DNA of 64,000 nucleotides from NCBI GenBank assembly GCA_040902425.1, contig JBBDXI010000103.1:6719-70718 (forward strand), given 5' to 3'. This stretch comes from JBBDXI01 sp040902425 (GTDB taxonomy: Bacteria; Planctomycetota; Phycisphaerae; Phycisphaerales; UBA1924). Shown here piece after piece: positions 33,197 through 41,810 of the stretch. The notes under the pieces are model-generated. The model saw only the letters and a list, made by a program, of their open reading frames with translations, ran no database searches and had not been told where the DNA came from. The translations under genes were made by a program, and so were the position numbers. How positions within the stretch are numbered: the stretch's first letter is position 1; every line of letters begins with the position of its first letter.

Positions 33197-34945
33197 TTAT
33201 CGGCCGAGGACCATCAGCTGTTGAAGCAGCTCGTCGGTTGTCCGGATGATCCGGGAGGAGGCGGAATAGCCGGTGGAGGTCAGGATCATGTTGATGAACT
33301 CCTGCCCCAGGTCCACGTTGGAGGCCTCCAGGGCCCCCCCGATGACCAGACCGGCGCTGAACGACCCCGGGGCCCCCACCAGGGCCGGCCCGCTGTTGTT
33401 CCCGACCTGGAACAGGTTGGACGAGGTCTCGACCAGGCCCTCGGGGTTGGCGAAGCTGGCCAGGGCCACCTGCCCCAGCGTCCGCGTCAGGCCGTTGCTG
33501 AAGATCCCGACGATCATCCCGTCGGCCCCCACGCCGAACCCGTTCAGCACCCCCAGCGGCGAGCCGTCCTGAAAGGTCGAGGCGATGGTCGAGTCGTCGG
33601 AGGCCAGGGCGGTGAGGGTGTCCGTCCCGGCCGCGAAGTTCAGGTTGATCGACAGGGGCGTCAGGGCCCCCGTGTTGGCCCGGTCGATCGTGATCGGGAC
33701 GGGGATCGTGCTCTGCAGCACCCCCGAGGTGTCGAAGTTCAGCACGCCGGTGCCGACGTTGGGCGACAGGTCGGTGTCCGCCTCCGAGTCCACGAAGTAG
33801 CGCCACGCCGTCCCGCCGCTGCTCTTGCCCTCCAGCACCATCGTCAGGTCCACCGTCATCGGCGTCCCCAGCGAGTCGAACACGACGAACGTCGTCCGGG
33901 TCGATTCCCCGGTGGCGGACGCGTCCTTGCCGGCGACGACCGGCGACCTGATGAACTGCCCCGCGGCGTCGAGCAGGCGGATGTCGGCCGAGTCCAGGTC
34001 CAGGTCGCTGGCGGTCCCCGTGTTGCCGGTGATTTCCAGCGTCCCGGTGACCGGGTCGAGGACGACCCCCGGCGTGGCCCCGTCGGGGTTGGGCCCGGTG
34101 GAGGTGTTGATCCCCAGCGCCTGGGCGAGGAACGTCGCCAGGTCCTGCATGGTCGATGCGGCGGTGATGGTGTACGAGGACGGGGGCACGGTCCGGTCGC
34201 CCCGCTCAGCGCCCCGCACCTCGATGCTCTGGCCCAGCGCGAACAGGGGCGAGGTCGTCGCCAGCGGGTCGGCGATGTCCGTGAGCAGGCTGCCGAGCTC
34301 CAGCACGTTCCCGGGGCCCGGCGGCGGGGCGGAGGCCAGGAGCGTCAGCCCCATCCCGTCGCCGCCGCTGATCTGGATGTGCGCCCCCTGCGTGGCGGGG
34401 TCGCCGGAGGCGTTGAGGTTCCCGGAGAACCGCACGTTCTGCGTCGCCTGCGCCAGCTTCATCGTGCCCAGGGGCAGGTTGATGTCCACCAGCTGCCCGG
34501 TCACGATGTTGAAGTTCGCGTCAACCCCGTACCCCTGCACCCGGTCGCCGTCCACCGTCACGAGGTTGTTCCCGAAGTCCTGGCGGAAGCTGCCGGCGCG
34601 GGTGTAGAACTGGTTGCCGTTGCGATTCACCACGAAGAACCCGCCGCCGTCGATCGCCAGGTCGCGCGGGTCGCCCGTGGGCGTGATCGACCCGCCGTTC
34701 ATGTCCCGCATCGTGCTCGCCAGGCCGACGCCCAGCCCCAGCTGCATCGGGTTGGTCCCGCCCGTGCTCGTCCCGGGCGCTGACCCGCCGTTCAGCACGC
34801 GGCTGAGCTGCGTCTCGAACATCAGCCGGCTGCTCTTGAACGCCGTGGTGTTCGCGTTGGCGATGTTGTTGCCGATCACCTCCAGCCGCCGGGAGTTGAC
34901 CGACAGGCCGGTGAGGCCGGTGTAGAGCGCTGTGGTGGATGCCAT
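33197..34945 (-). CDS. flgE: Flagellar hook protein FlgE
   Basis: This 582-residue protein polymerises into the hook. It begins TALYTGLTGLSVNSRRLEVI and GNNIANANTTAFKSSRLMFE, the canonical D0 start, followed by LAIDGGGFFVVNRNGNQFYT and RAGSFRQDFGNNLVTVDGDR. The end, LEASNVDLGQEFINMILTST and GYSASSRIIRTTDELLQQLM, is the D0 C-terminal helix. It is longer than the 400 residues of E. coli FlgE because the surface domains (about residues 160-430) are expanded, as in several other phyla. It follows flgD and the flagellar operon protein on the same strand. Confidence 0.95.
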   Translation of the reverse strand: MASTTALYTGLTGLSVNSRRLEVIGNNIANANTTAFKSSRLMFETQLSRVLNGGSAPGTSTGGTNPMQLGLGVGLASTMRDMNGGSITPTGDPRDLAIDGGGFFVVNRNGNQFYTRAGSFRQDFGNNLVTVDGDRVQGYGVDANFNIVTGQLVDINLPLGTMKLAQATQNVRFSGNLNASGDPATQGAHIQISGGDGMGLTLLASAPPPGPGNVLELGSLLTDIADPLATTSPLFALGQSIEVRGAERGDRTVPPSSYTITAASTMQDLATFLAQALGINTSTGPNPDGATPGVVLDPVTGTLEITGNTGTASDLDLDSADIRLLDAAGQFIRSPVVAGKDASATGESTRTTFVVFDSLGTPMTVDLTMVLEGKSSGGTAWRYFVDSEADTDLSPNVGTGVLNFDTSGVLQSTIPVPITIDRANTGALTPLSINLNFAAGTDTLTALASDDSTIASTFQDGSPLGVLNGFGVGADGMIVGIFSNGLTRTLGQVALASFANPEGLVETSSNLFQVGNNSGPALVGAPGSFSAGLVIGGALEASNVDLGQEFINMILTSTGYSASSRIIRTTDELLQQLMVLGR

Positions 34946-34978
34946 GGGTGCGTCCTTGGGTGTGGAGAATGAAGTGGA

Positions 34979-35494
34979 TCAGCCCGCCGCGCGCGACGGG
35001 GCCCGTGAAGCAAGGGCCCTGAGCAGCGAGGCGCTGCCGATCGGCCCGGCGGGCAGCGGAAGAACGGAGGGCGATCCGGCAGCGCCGGTGGCCGCGCCGG
35101 CGCCGGTATCGGGTGGCACACCGATCACCGCGTCGATGTCGGTCAGCACACCGCCGGCGCTCAGGTCCGCCGCGCCGGTCACCTCCCGTATGGACACGTC
35201 GAGCCGGATCGCCATGCCGTCGATGAGCACGATCGCGCGCCCGACCCCCTGGGCCTCCGCCCGGTCGGCCGCCGCCGCGAGGCGCTGCAGCTGGCTGTCG
35301 GTCAGCGTCACGCCGCACCCGCTCGCCAGCGTCACCTCGCGCCCGCTCGCCAGCTCGCCCTTGCGGGCCTGCTCGAGCAGCGCCTTGAAGTCCGCGCCGC
35401 CGGCGCTGTCGGCCGCCCCCGCGCGCCCGGGCCTCGCGAGCGACGCCCCCGCCCCCGCCAGCAGCTTCAGCAGCCCGATCGCCGGGAGGCTCAC
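34979..35494 (-). CDS. Flagellar operon protein between flgD and flgE (TIGR02530-like)
   Basis: This 171-residue protein has a basic/Ala-rich start and a core that reads VTLTDSQLQRLAAAADRAEA, GVGRAIVLIDGMAIRLDVSI and REVTGAADLSAGGVLTDIDA. That order (Leu-x-x-Leu-x-x-A-x-x-x-A helix, then LVL-x-D, then a V-x-x-x-x-V-x-T strand) and its place between flgD and flgE match the small flagellar operon protein known in Firmicutes and other phyla. Its molecular role is unknown; hook assembly is likely from position. It overlaps flgD by 4 bp. The family match is by pattern only. Confidence 0.65.
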   Translation of the reverse strand: MSLPAIGLLKLLAGAGASLARPGRAGAADSAGGADFKALLEQARKGELASGREVTLASGCGVTLTDSQLQRLAAAADRAEAQGVGRAIVLIDGMAIRLDVSIREVTGAADLSAGGVLTDIDAVIGVPPDTGAGAATGAAGSPSVLPLPAGPIGSASLLRALASRAPSRAAG

Positions 35495-35916
35495 GGCGCA
35501 CCCCCGCCCGCGCCGAGCACCTCATCCACGTAGCTCATGGGAACCCGCTCCCCGGTCACGAGGTTGAGCACCGCGCCCCCCTCGGTCCGCGACACGCTCT
35601 TGACCTCCCCCGCCACCCGCAGGAACGAGCCGTTCAGCCCGCTCACGGTCTTCCCGATCATCCCCGACGCCGCGGCCAGCTCGTTCTGGGCCACCAGCGC
35701 CCCCAGCCGCTGCGACATGTCCATGCTCGACTGGATGGTCCGGAGGCTCGACAGCTGGTCCAGCAGCGCCTTGGAGTCGCTCGGCGCCAGCGGGTCCTGG
35801 TGCCCCAGCTCGCTGAAGATGATCTTGATGAACGACTCGGAACTCAGGCCGCTGAACGCGTTGGCGGCGCTCCCGCCGCGCCCCGCGTCCGCGCCGATCG
35901 CGCTGACAGCTTCCAT
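35491..35916 (-). CDS. flgD: Flagellar hook capping protein FlgD
   Basis: This 141-residue protein caps the growing hook. The FlgD N-terminal signature is present: SSESFIKIIFSELGHQDPLA, PSDSKALLDQLSSLRTIQSS and LGALVAQNELAAASGMIGKT. It is short: the tail ends soon after a GSFLRVAGEVKSVSRTEGGA beta segment, so the Ig-like capping domains of longer FlgD proteins are absent. AGGAGG lies just before the ATG at 35916. It overlaps the next gene by 4 bp and follows fliK. Confidence 0.9.
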   Translation of the reverse strand: MEAVSAIGADAGRGGSAANAFSGLSSESFIKIIFSELGHQDPLAPSDSKALLDQLSSLRTIQSSMDMSQRLGALVAQNELAAASGMIGKTVSGLNGSFLRVAGEVKSVSRTEGGAVLNLVTGERVPMSYVDEVLGAGGGAP

Positions 35917-35954
35917 GGGCTGCCTCCTGATGGGGGCCCGCGCACCCACGCCCA

Positions 35955-37277
35955 CTAGGCGAGGGTGTCCAGGCCCGACCGCATGTCAGGGGCTCCGCCC
36001 GGGCCGCCGCGGCCGCTCCGTGCCTGCGCCGGCGATTCGTCCTCGTTCAGCTCCGCTCCGGCGACCTCCGCGGGGTCCCCCGCATCGCCGTGGTCAGCGC
36101 CTCCCGCGCTGCGCCCTCCGTGGCCGCCGGCCTCTCCGCCGGCGTGATGATGGCCGTTCGCAAACGCCGGGCCACGCGGGTCGTGGTCGGCCCCGGCCTG
36201 GCCCCCGGCCCGGTCCGAGCCCGGCGCCGGCGCGGTGTGGATCGTGAGCCGGTCCACGGTCAGCCCCCGGTCTTCCAGGGCCGTCCTCAGCGTCCCCAGC
36301 GTCCGGTCGATGAGCGCCGCCGCCCGGGCGGTCGCCGCCTCGAACCGCGCCTCCACCCGCCCCGCCTGCACCTGGACGCGCACCCGGAGCTCCCCGAGCG
36401 TCTCGGGCTTCAGCCGCAGCGTCACCACGCCCCCGTTCTGGCGCAGCGCCGCCGCCAGCCCGCGCCCGATCTGCGCCGCCACGCGGGCCGCCTCCGGGTC
36501 CCTGGCCGGCGCAGCGCCCTGGGCCGCGGCCTGATCGGCTTTGGGCGGCGTGCTCGGGCCGACCCCGCGGACCGAGCCGATGGTCGGCCCGCCGCGCGAA
36601 TCCTGCGCGGCGCTGTTCGCCGACGCCGCCTGCGGTGCGCTCGGCCCCGCGGTCGGCTGCGATCCAGTGGCCGCCGCCTGGGGCGCGGGGCTACCGGTCA
36701 CCCTCGGCGCGGCCGGGCGGATCTCCGCTGGTTCGGGCGCCCGCTCGGCCTCCGGGCGCGGGGGAGGTCCGTCCAGCGGCCTCTCGGGCGCCCGCTCCGC
36801 GGCGCGTTCACCGTTCGCGGGGCGGGGCTGGTCGTCGCGCGTCGGCGGCCGAGACGGGACCATCGGCTCGAGACTGAGGGCCTGCTCCGGGCCGGGGTCG
36901 GACCCGGCGCCGGTCCCCGCGCCCGGTTCCGTACCCCCGCCCGCATCCGCGATCGCGCCGCCCTCCGGCTTGCCGACGCCGGGCCCTGCGCCCGACGCCT
37001 GCCGCCTCTGCGCCGCCTGGACCGTCGCCTTCATCCGCCCCTGCGTCAGCAGCTCGCCGACCGCAAGATCGGTCGCCGTCGGCGGCGGCGCCAGCACATC
37101 CGGGATCGCCCCCCCGGCGCCGCCCGCGCCACCCGCGGAACCGCCGAGCCGCGCCCCGCGCCCCGCCACGCGCGCGTCAAGCACCGCAGCGAATGCGCCC
37201 GCGCGATCATCCGCGCCCTGCTGCGGCGCGTTCTGCGCTCCCGCGTCTGTTATCCGGACCTCTGTCGCTTCGATCAC
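35955..37277 (-). CDS. fliK: Flagellar hook-length control protein FliK
   Basis: This 440-residue protein is very rich in Ala, Pro and Gly, as is usual for the ruler part of FliK. The conserved Flg_hook domain lies near residues 300-370: IGRGLAAALRQNGGVVTLRL, KPETLGELRVRVQVQAGRVE and ARFEAATARAAALIDRTLGT. FliK measures the hook and triggers FlhB to switch substrates. The GTG start at 37277 overlaps the stop of the upstream MotE-like gene by 4 bp. The C-terminal 80 residues are His/Gly/Asp-rich and poorly conserved. Confidence 0.88.
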   Translation of the reverse strand: MIEATEVRITDAGAQNAPQQGADDRAGAFAAVLDARVAGRGARLGGSAGGAGGAGGAIPDVLAPPPTATDLAVGELLTQGRMKATVQAAQRRQASGAGPGVGKPEGGAIADAGGGTEPGAGTGAGSDPGPEQALSLEPMVPSRPPTRDDQPRPANGERAAERAPERPLDGPPPRPEAERAPEPAEIRPAAPRVTGSPAPQAAATGSQPTAGPSAPQAASANSAAQDSRGGPTIGSVRGVGPSTPPKADQAAAQGAAPARDPEAARVAAQIGRGLAAALRQNGGVVTLRLKPETLGELRVRVQVQAGRVEARFEAATARAAALIDRTLGTLRTALEDRGLTVDRLTIHTAPAPGSDRAGGQAGADHDPRGPAFANGHHHAGGEAGGHGGRSAGGADHGDAGDPAEVAGAELNEDESPAQARSGRGGPGGAPDMRSGLDTLA

Positions 37278-37966
37278 CCGCTGGTTTCCTCAGGGACGCG
37301 GGCCATCCCGCGAACCCTGAGCCGCTCCAGCAAGTCGGTTGCCAGCTTCGGGTCCCCCTTCAGGAACTCGTCGATGATCCGCGAGCGGCTCCGCTCCTGC
37401 ATCGCGTTCAGGTACGCCACCGCCTGGTCCACCTGCTTCGCCTGGATCAACTGCTCCAGCGCCATCTTCGCCCGGTCCGGCTTCAGCGCCTCGTACGTCG
37501 CCAGCGTCTTCTTGAACTGCACACTCCCCTCCGTCTCGGCCACCTCCTTCCGCGCCCGCTCGAACTCGTCGCGCTCGTTCTTCAGCGCGGCCCGCTCGGC
37601 TTCCACCGCCTGCCGCTCGCGCCGCAGCGTGTCCTGCAGGATCCCCACCTCCCGCCGGATCGCCTCCAGCCGCGCCAGGTCGAGCTGGCTCAGCTGGATC
37701 TTCAGGTCCAGCGCCTCCGCCGCCGTCACCGGCGGAGTCCCCACCTTCGCCTGTTCGGCGGCGAGCTTCTGGTCCTCCTCCGCCTTCGCGCCCGCCGCAA
37801 CCTCCTCGGCCTTCCGCTCCTCCGTGGTCTTCGCGAAGGCCAGGCGCACCTCGCGCAGCCGCTCGCCGTCGAGCCGGCCGGAGGCCTTCAGCCACCCGAG
37901 CAGCCCCACCAGCGCCAGCAGGTTCGCCACCGCCATCACCGCCAGGATGTTCCACAGGAACCTCAT
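37274..37966 (-). CDS. MotE-like coiled-coil membrane protein
   Basis: The product has 230 residues. One N-terminal membrane helix (FLWNILAVMAVANLLALVGL) is followed by a long coiled coil (about 60-150) and a C-terminal FliG/MgtE-N-like helical domain (TLATYEALKPDRAKMALEQL, then AVAYLNAMQERSRSRIIDEF). This is the layout of MotE, a chaperone of MotC in other bacteria, and of proteins encoded between fliJ and fliK in many phyla. It overlaps both neighbours by 4 bp. A role in motor or export assembly is inferred from layout and position. Confidence 0.7.
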   Translation of the reverse strand: MRFLWNILAVMAVANLLALVGLLGWLKASGRLDGERLREVRLAFAKTTEERKAEEVAAGAKAEEDQKLAAEQAKVGTPPVTAAEALDLKIQLSQLDLARLEAIRREVGILQDTLRRERQAVEAERAALKNERDEFERARKEVAETEGSVQFKKTLATYEALKPDRAKMALEQLIQAKQVDQAVAYLNAMQERSRSRIIDEFLKGDPKLATDLLERLRVRGMARVPEETSG

Positions 37967-38409
37967 ACAGCCTCCTTGCGCCCGGCCCGCATCACCGACA
38001 GCTCATCGGCCGCGGCGTTCTCGCGCCGCGATTCCTCCGCCCGCCACTGCTCCAGGTGCCGCTCGCGGAGCAGCTCGACCGCCTTGCGGGCCTTCGCCGC
38101 CTCCAGCAGGGCGGCCCGCGCCCGCTCCAGCCGCGCGTACGCGCCCGCCAGCTCGATCGCCGCCCGCTGCGCCTCCGTGCTGTACCGTGCCCCCGCCGAC
38201 GCCTGCCGGCGCGCCGCCCCCAGGTCGCCCGCCAGCAGCCCCCGCCGCTGCTCCCCCTTCTCGACCGTGATCCGCCGATGGCACTCGCGGATCACCCCCT
38301 CCAGCCGCACCCGCTCCCGCTCGACCTCCGCCACCGCGCGCTGCCGCTCCTGCTCCACCGCCTCGCGGTGGTCCAGCACGGCCTGCAGGCGGAACCGGAA
38401 CCTCGCCAC
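37963..38409 (-). CDS. fliJ: Flagellar export chaperone FliJ
   Basis: This 148-residue protein is predicted to be an antiparallel coiled coil. It starts MARFRFRLQAVLDHREAVEQ, the FliJ N-terminus, and continues with heptad-like Arg/Glu/Ala text to the end. FliJ binds the FliI ATPase ring and FlhA and energises export. It lies 3 bp downstream of fliI and overlaps the MotE-like gene by 4 bp. Confidence 0.88.
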   Translation of the reverse strand: MARFRFRLQAVLDHREAVEQERQRAVAEVERERVRLEGVIRECHRRITVEKGEQRRGLLAGDLGAARRQASAGARYSTEAQRAAIELAGAYARLERARAALLEAAKARKAVELLRERHLEQWRAEESRRENAAADELSVMRAGRKEAV

Positions 38410-38412
38410 GCG

Positions 38413-39852
38413 CTAGCTCCTGTGCCCCGCGCCCCCACCACCCCCCGCGCCCCCCGTTCCCCCGCCCGCCGGCCTCGGCACCGCCGGCACGGCCATCCGC
38501 CGCCGCAGCGCCTCCCCGGCCTCCAGCGCGATCCTCACCATCACCGAGCGCGCCTCCTCGAACCCCGCCCGCTCCTCCCGCCCCTGCCGCAGCAGGTCCA
38601 GGATCCGCGCCCGGTACTCGATCGCCACATCCGCCTCCGGGTTGCTCCCCGGGGCGTACGCGCCGATCTGCACCAGCTCCTCGATGTCGCGGTACGCCGC
38701 CAGCAGCCGGACCACCTGCGCCCGCGCCGCCTTGTGGTGCGGGTCGCACACCTCCTCGGCGACGCGGCTGACCGAGTCCAGCACGTCGATCGCCGGGTAG
38801 TGGGCCCGCTGCGCGATCCGGCGCGACAGGATGATGTGCCCGTCGAGGATGCCCCGGGCCGCATCCGCGATGGGCTCCGTCAGGTCGTCCCCCTCGACCA
38901 GGATCGTGTACAGCCCGGTGATCGACCCGCGCTCGGTCGCCCCCGCCCGCTCCAGCAGCAGCGGCAGCATCGCGAACACGCTGGGCGTGTACCCCTTGGT
39001 CGCCGGCGGCTCCCCCACCGAGAGCCCCACCTGCCGCTGCGCGTGGGCGAAGCGCGTCACCGAGTCCATCATCAGCAGCACGTCGTCGCCCCGGTCGCGG
39101 AAGAACTCCGCCGCGGCGCACGCCACCAGCGCCGCCCGGATCCGCATCAGCGGCGACTCGTCGCTCGTCGCCACCACCAGCACCGACTTCGCCAGCCCCT
39201 CCGCCCCCAGGCTGTGCGCGATGAAGTCCCCCACCTCGCGCCCGCGCTCGCCGATCAGGGCGATCACGTTCACATCCGCCCGCCCGCTGCGCGCGATGCA
39301 CCCCAGCAGCGTGGACTTCCCCACGCCCGGCCCGGAGAAGATCCCCATCCGCTGGCCCCGCCCGAGGGTGGTCATCAGGTCCACCGCCCGGATGCCCGTG
39401 TGCAGCGGGCGCGTGATCCGCCGCCGCTTCATCGCCGAGACCGGCGGTGGGCACAGCGGCCTCGCGCTCGTCTCGTGCACCGGCCCCTTCCCGTCGATCG
39501 GCCGCCCCAGCCCGTCGATGACGCGCCCCAGCAGCCTCGCCCCGACCGGCGCCGTCTGCGCCGCCTGCTCGCCGCAGACGCGGTCGCCAGCCCTGATGCC
39601 CGCCGTCTGCCCCAGCAGCATCACGATCGCCCGCCCCTGGTCGAAGCCCACCACCTCGCCGAGCGCCCGGGCCGGGCGAGCCGGGGCGTCCCCGCCCCGG
39701 GCCCCACCGTCGCCGACCGACACAAGCGAGCCCACGGGCAGCGGCAACTCGTCCACCAGCAGTGTCAGCCCCCGCAGCGCCGCCACCGTCCCGCCGATCC
39801 GCATCGGCTGGATGCGCCGCAACGTCTCGAGCTGGCCCGAAAGCACGGTCAC
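38413..39852 (-). CDS. fliI: Flagellum-specific ATPase FliI
   Basis: This 479-residue ATPase of the export apparatus is related to the F1 beta subunit. Walker A GPGVGKST is at residues 174-181; GERGREVGDFIAHSLGAEGL, LLMMDSVTRFAHAQRQVGLS, PPATKGYTPSVFAMLPLLLE and DGHIILSRRIAQRAHYPAID follow as expected. An unusual insertion at residues 50-59 (GARGGDAPAR) is encoded by an in-frame 27-bp palindromic repeat that also occurs at 62270-62296. The Gly-rich tail (GGGTGGAGGGGGAG) is also atypical. The start overlaps the fliH stop by 4 bp. Confidence 0.96.
   Translation of the reverse strand: MTVLSGQLETLRRIQPMRIGGTVAALRGLTLLVDELPLPVGSLVSVGDGGARGGDAPARPARALGEVVGFDQGRAIVMLLGQTAGIRAGDRVCGEQAAQTAPVGARLLGRVIDGLGRPIDGKGPVHETSARPLCPPPVSAMKRRRITRPLHTGIRAVDLMTTLGRGQRMGIFSGPGVGKSTLLGCIARSGRADVNVIALIGERGREVGDFIAHSLGAEGLAKSVLVVATSDESPLMRIRAALVACAAAEFFRDRGDDVLLMMDSVTRFAHAQRQVGLSVGEPPATKGYTPSVFAMLPLLLERAGATERGSITGLYTILVEGDDLTEPIADAARGILDGHIILSRRIAQRAHYPAIDVLDSVSRVAEEVCDPHHKAARAQVVRLLAAYRDIEELVQIGAYAPGSNPEADVAIEYRARILDLLRQGREERAGFEEARSVMVRIALEAGEALRRRMAVPAVPRPAGGGTGGAGGGGGAGHRS
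39678..39704. repeat. 27-bp palindromic repeat inside fliI
   Basis: GAGCCGGGGCGTCCCCGCCC plus seven bases, with the hairpin CCGGGGCG-TCCC-CGCCCCGG. The same 27 bases occur at 62270-62296. Here it lies in frame in fliI and encodes residues 50-59. Confidence 0.9.
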
Positions 39853-40586
39853 GGCGCTTCCCCGGGGCCGCGTTCATCCGGCGCGTTGGTAGCCGGGAGC
39901 AGCACCTCCGCGATCCGCTCCAGCTGCGTGCCGATCGACGCGTCGATCACCCCACCGGACCCGCTCCGGGCGACGCACGACCCCCGCTCCAGCGACGCAT
40001 CCCCGATGAACTCCACGTGCGAGGCCCCCGCCAGCTTCGCCGCCAGCCCCGGCAGCGCATCCCGCACGATCGCCTCATCCTCCGGGTGCACCGACACCGT
40101 CAGCCGCGTCGGGCGCACCACCATCGCCAGCACCGCCCCGAGCTGGTCCGCGACCACCGAGGGGTCGAGCGCCAGCGCCCGCTTGGTCACCAGTTCTGCG
40201 ACCAACGCCGCCACCCGCACCACCTCCTGCCGTCCCTCCAGCAGCATCCGGTCGCGATCGGCCTCGAACGACGCCAGCGCCCCCAGCCACGCCTCCTCAA
40301 GCCCCCGCAGCGCCTCGTCGCTGGCCGCGATCGCCTCGCGACGCCCCTGCTCGGCCCCCGCCCTCCGGCCCTCCTCGTGCCCCCGGGCGAAGCCCTCCTT
40401 GCGCCCCTGCTCCGCCGCCCCGCTCAGCAGCCGCTCCCGCTCGGCCCGCGCCGCCGCGACGATCTGGTCCGCCTCCGCCCGCGCGCGCGTCTTGAGCAGC
40501 TCCCCCTGCGCGGCCAGGTCGCCCAGATCGAGCACCACCGCCTCGCGGGCCATGGTCTTTGCGGTGGCTTGTCGGATAAGAGCCAT
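39849..40586 (-). CDS. fliH: Flagellar assembly protein FliH
   Basis: This 245-residue protein is a regulator of the FliI ATPase. The N-terminal half is a long Ala/Arg/Glu coiled coil (TRARAEADQIVAAARAERER, then GRKEGFARGHEEGRRAGAEQ) with the GxxxG-type spacing known from FliH. The C-terminal half has the globular FliH pattern VAALVAELVTKRALALDPSV, TRLTVSVHPEDEAIVRDALP and GGVIDASIGTQLERIAEVLL. It overlaps fliI by 4 bp. A hairpin repeat separates it from fliG. Confidence 0.9.
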   Translation of the reverse strand: MALIRQATAKTMAREAVVLDLGDLAAQGELLKTRARAEADQIVAAARAERERLLSGAAEQGRKEGFARGHEEGRRAGAEQGRREAIAASDEALRGLEEAWLGALASFEADRDRMLLEGRQEVVRVAALVAELVTKRALALDPSVVADQLGAVLAMVVRPTRLTVSVHPEDEAIVRDALPGLAAKLAGASHVEFIGDASLERGSCVARSGSGGVIDASIGTQLERIAEVLLPATNAPDERGPGEAP

Positions 40587-40597
40587 GGAACCTCATG

Positions 40598-40700
40598 AGG
40601 CACGAAGGCACGGAGGCACGCGGGCACGCAGTGGAAGAGACAGAGGGCGAGCCCGCCCGCCGGCACTCCCTGCCGTCGTGCCTCCGTGCCTCCGTGCCTT
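40598..40700. repeat. Hairpin with GGCACGNA units between fliH and fliG
   Basis: The left arm 40598-40620 (AGGCACGAAGGCACGGAGGC plus ACG) and the right arm 40677-40700 (CGTGCCTCCGTGCCTCCGTG plus CCTT) are inverted copies made of 8-bp units (GGCACGAA, GGCACGGA; GTGCCTCC). It fills the whole space between the two genes. Confidence 0.9.
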
Positions 40701-40702
40701 AT

Positions 40703-41743
40703 TCACACCACAAGCTCCGCATCGCCGCCCCGCCCCTGGATAACCACATCCCCCGCCTCCTCCAGCCGCCGCACGATGTCCACGATCCGCTGCTGCGCCG
40801 CCTCGACGTCGCTGACCCGGACCGGGCCCATGTACTGCATGTCCTCCTTGATCAGCGACGCCGCCCGCTCCGACATGTTGCCGAAGATCTTGGCCTTCAG
40901 CTCCTCGCTGGCCGTCTTCAGGGCCACCGCCAGCTCGTCGTTGTCCACTTCCTTCAGGACCGCCTGGATCCCCTTGTCGTTCACGTGCAGGATGTCCTCG
41001 AAGACGAACATCAGGCGGCGGATCTGCTCCACCAGGTCCGGGTCCTCGGCCTCCAGGCCCTCCATGATCGTCTTCTCGGTGGCCCGGTCGGCCAGGTTCA
41101 GGATCTCGGCGACGGTGGGCACGCCCCCCGCCTTCTCCATGCTCTGCGTCAGCATGTTCGCCAGCCGGCTCTCCAGCCCCCGCTCGACCTCCTTAATCAC
41201 GTCCGGGTTGGTCTGCTCCATGTTGGCGACCCGCTTGATCACCTCGATCTGCTTCTGCATCGGCAGCCCGACGAGGATCTCCGCCGCCTTGTGGTGCGGC
41301 AGGTGGCAGAGGATCAGCGCGATCGTCTGCGGGTGCTCATCCTGGATGAACGTCAGCAGGTTCTCGCTCTCCGCCCGCTGCAGGAAGCTGAACGGCTTCT
41401 TCTGCACCTGCGTCTGGATCTGCTGCAGCACCCGGTCCGCCTGCTTGGGGTCCAGCGAGTTCTGCAGGATGCTCTTGGCGTACTCCAGGTTCCCCTCGTT
41501 GGCGTACTGGCTCGCCATCGTGAGGTTGTAGAACTCCTCCACCACCGCCGACGACAGCTCGGAGGGGATCCGCCCCAGGCTCGCCAGTTCCCGCGTCACC
41601 GCCTCCACCATCTCCGGGCTCAGCTGCTTCAGCAGCACGCCCGCATCCTCCGACCCCAGCGCCAGCAGCAGCACCGCGGCCTTGGTCACGCCGTCCAGAT
41701 CGCCGGGGCTGTTGGGCAGTCTTTCGTGTGGCTTACGCGGCAT
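40703..41743 (-). CDS. fliG: Flagellar motor switch protein FliG
   Basis: This 346-residue C-ring protein couples to the MS ring and to MotA. It contains TKAAVLLLALGSEDAGVLLK near the start, then the EHPQ motif in FIQDEHPQTIALILCHLPHH, KAAEILVGLPMQKQIEVIKR, and the C-terminal torque domain with EEDP-like text (EAEDPDLVEQIRRLMFVFED) and LIKEDMQYMGPVRVSDVEAA. Length is standard. It is followed by a hairpin repeat and then fliH, and is separated from fliF by a short repeat. Confidence 0.97.
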   Translation of the reverse strand: MPRKPHERLPNSPGDLDGVTKAAVLLLALGSEDAGVLLKQLSPEMVEAVTRELASLGRIPSELSSAVVEEFYNLTMASQYANEGNLEYAKSILQNSLDPKQADRVLQQIQTQVQKKPFSFLQRAESENLLTFIQDEHPQTIALILCHLPHHKAAEILVGLPMQKQIEVIKRVANMEQTNPDVIKEVERGLESRLANMLTQSMEKAGGVPTVAEILNLADRATEKTIMEGLEAEDPDLVEQIRRLMFVFEDILHVNDKGIQAVLKEVDNDELAVALKTASEELKAKIFGNMSERAASLIKEDMQYMGPVRVSDVEAAQQRIVDIVRRLEEAGDVVIQGRGGDAELVV

Positions 41744-41765
41744 CCGGTGCTCTCACGCTCGTCCC

Positions 41766-41810
41766 GACTCCGTCACTCCGTCACTCCGTCACTCCGTCCC
41801 TGCGTCACTC
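41766..41810. repeat. GTCACTCC tandem repeat between fliG and fliF
   Basis: Three GTCACTCC units, then GTCCCTGC and GTCACTC, run into the last codons of fliF. The words are the same as in the hairpin inside mqnC (62913-63026), but no inverted partner arm is seen here. Confidence 0.85.
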
